A stretch of DNA of 23,646 nt from JABDGC01 sp964466595. GTDB taxonomy: Bacteria > Pseudomonadota > Gammaproteobacteria > DSM-16500. Below, piece after piece: positions 22,497 through 23,646 of the stretch (positions within the stretch are counted from its first letter, which is position 1; the number at the start of each line of letters is the position of its first letter). Position numbers and translations under genes: made by a program. The stretch covers positions 1 through 23,646 of the forward strand of contig CAYXNR010000035.1 of the NCBI GenBank assembly GCA_964466595.1, in the 5' to 3' direction. The notes under the pieces are model-generated. The model saw nothing but the letters and a program-made list of their open reading frames with translations, was not told the DNA's origin and made no database searches.

Positions 22497-23429
22497 CTAG
22501 CTGCGTTTTTGTCTCTTTCCTGACCCCTCATCTTGAGATCCTAAGAAATTTTCAACTATTTCTTGCTCTTGTTGTGCTTGTCGCGCTTGTTGTTGAACGT
22601 GACGAGCTTGTAGCCATTGATGATAAGCTTGATAAACTTGTTGCTGCTGACGACGAGCTATTTGTTGCATTTGCTGTTGTGCTTGTTGAGCTTGTAGTAA
22701 TTGATAAGCTTGTTGCTGTCTTCGAGCTTCATCTATTTGCTGCTGTACTTCGCGCGCTACTTGTTGAATTTGTTGCTCTTGTTGTACTAGCTCTTTTTGA
22801 TGAACTTGCAGAACTCGATGAGCTTGTGGCTTATCATCTCGATGAAGATTGAGCTCACCCACATAAAAATGTAGAGACTTTACCCGAATCAGCCATAGAT
22901 TCAGCAGATTCTCTAATTGAGGTTCAAGAGAAGGCTGAGACATCGCTAAAATGAGTTCCTCCATAAATAGATTCAACTGCGCCAAGAACTGATGCAGCAG
23001 TTCGATCTCTTGAGGTTGAAGCTCTCCAGAGTTCATCTTGGCTGAGAGCTCACTTACCATGACCGTTATTTTGTTTAACTTTTCTGCTATTGTTAGCTTA
23101 TCTACAAGTAGGGCTGTAGATTCATTTACAGGCGTTGCACTTGAAGCTGATGATTCATCGTTTAAAGCTTTAGCTTTAGCTTCAGCTTCAGCAAGAGCGC
23201 GTTTTCTTTTTCTTTCAGGTCTATATTTGCGCTCCAGAAATGCATGTAGTGTAATACTATCAGGACCTGTATCAGGCAGTCCATTTAGCGGATTCACTCT
23301 TTGACTCCGCACTTCCTTCTGCTTTAACAGTCTTAACTTTTTGCGGTTTTTAGCCTTTTCTGCCTTTTCTAATTCATCCTTTGATTCATCTTCTGCCACT
23401 TTTTCTGTCACTTTTTCTCTGTTTAACAT
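22497..23429 (-). CDS. Q/A-rich coiled-coil protein, paralogue 3 (candidate effector)
   Basis: A 310-residue diverged paralogue. Charged N-terminus (MLNREKVTEKVAEDESKDEL), a basic stretch (28-44), NGLPDTGPDSITLHAF (49-64) as the counterpart of the shared GGLGTIT motif, and RPERKRKRALAEAEAKAK (70-87), a strong nuclear-localisation-like cluster. One diverged helical module (~107-192; SGELQPQ and PQLENLLNLW shared with the others) is followed by a long Gln-rich coiled coil (203-290) and the same ending GSGKRQKRS. No signal peptide or enzyme motif. The ATG at 23429 has GAGG about 10 nt upstream. It is first in the array and may carry the promoter for all three. Confidence 0.8.
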   Translation of the reverse strand: MLNREKVTEKVAEDESKDELEKAEKAKNRKKLRLLKQKEVRSQRVNPLNGLPDTGPDSITLHAFLERKYRPERKRKRALAEAEAKAKALNDESSASSATPVNESTALLVDKLTIAEKLNKITVMVSELSAKMNSGELQPQEIELLHQFLAQLNLFMEELILAMSQPSLEPQLENLLNLWLIRVKSLHFYVGELNLHRDDKPQAHRVLQVHQKELVQQEQQIQQVAREVQQQIDEARRQQQAYQLLQAQQAQQQMQQIARRQQQQVYQAYHQWLQARHVQQQARQAQQEQEIVENFLGSQDEGSGKRQKRS

Positions 23430-23495
23430 TTAAATAATCCTCAAGATAATAATTTAATTAGATAGCCATAAAACACACAAAAAATGATTTATTGA

Positions 23496-23543
23496 GCTAT
23501 AATTTATCAGAATTTGGGTGACTTTTATTAAGAGATTCTTAAG
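23496..23543 (-). promoter_or_regulatory. Candidate promoter of the Q-rich array with PmrA-box-like direct repeat
   Basis: On the minus strand CTTAAG (23543-23538), 5 nt, and CTTAAT (23532-23527) form a direct repeat one base away from the TTAAT-N6-TTAAT pattern of the Legionella/Coxiella PmrA box. AT-rich -10 candidates follow: TAAATT (23506-23501) or TATAGC (23501-23496). The 5' leader would be about 65 nt. The rest of 23430-23646 holds no gene; the edge has a partial TCATGCTGAG repeat. Confidence 0.42.
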
Positions 23544-23646
23544 AATGGTTTTATATGCTAAGACATTGAAAAAATTAGTTAAAATACAAACAGAAGCTCT
23601 GTATGGTACAAAAAATCATTTTTGTCATGCTGAGTAACATTGTCAT

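Overview
The window looks like a piece of a chromosome from a low-GC, host-associated gammaproteobacterium of the Legionellales/Coxiellaceae type (Coxiella, Rickettsiella or Aquicella-like). This rests on protein resemblance recalled from family knowledge, on several secreted-effector-like proteins (Q-rich, Sel1-like, SPFH) and on small dispersed repeats. No rRNA or tRNA gene, complete insertion sequence, phage gene or CRISPR array is visible. No gene-free stretch exceeds about 220 bases.

Layout. (1) 163-3985, minus strand: a pteridine-reductase-like SDR, then a NitT/TauT-type ABC importer made of a two-domain fused permease and an ATPase with a C-terminal AAA-associated domain; no substrate-binding protein is present. 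(2) 4042-5286, plus: a MidA/NDUFAF7-type methyltransferase, divergent from the SDR, whose C-terminus is written by a repeat. (3) 5191-8976: an accessory block bounded by copies of one short repeat, holding an RHH antitoxin/MazF pair, a HAD-like protein that appears to have lost its catalytic residues, a second solitary MazF, and a Sel1-like protein with one membrane segment. (4) 9034-9540: a PTPS/QueD-family protein, so the accessory block may separate two pterin-related loci. (5) 9654-11432: an SPFH protein with three MVP-like beta repeats and a tandem-repeat N-terminus. (6) 11474-17032: two GGDEF-EAL proteins on either side of a large protein fusing a histidine-decarboxylase-like PLP enzyme to a GNAT acetyltransferase. 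(7) 17075-19309: a FadL-type outer membrane protein and a CPBP membrane protease. (8) 19565-23429, minus: three paralogous Q/A-rich coiled-coil proteins built from a ~92-residue helical module, each with basic, nuclear-localisation-like C-termini.

The most interesting items are the decarboxylase-acetyltransferase fusion, which also has a strong internal ribosome binding site exactly at the domain junction; the Q-rich paralogue array; PmrA-box-like direct repeats (TTAAT-type half-sites with 5-nt spacing) upstream of three effector-like genes; and the dispersed repeat that brackets the toxin block and has changed the end of a conserved gene. All functional statements are from reading the sequence and from family knowledge; no database search was run.
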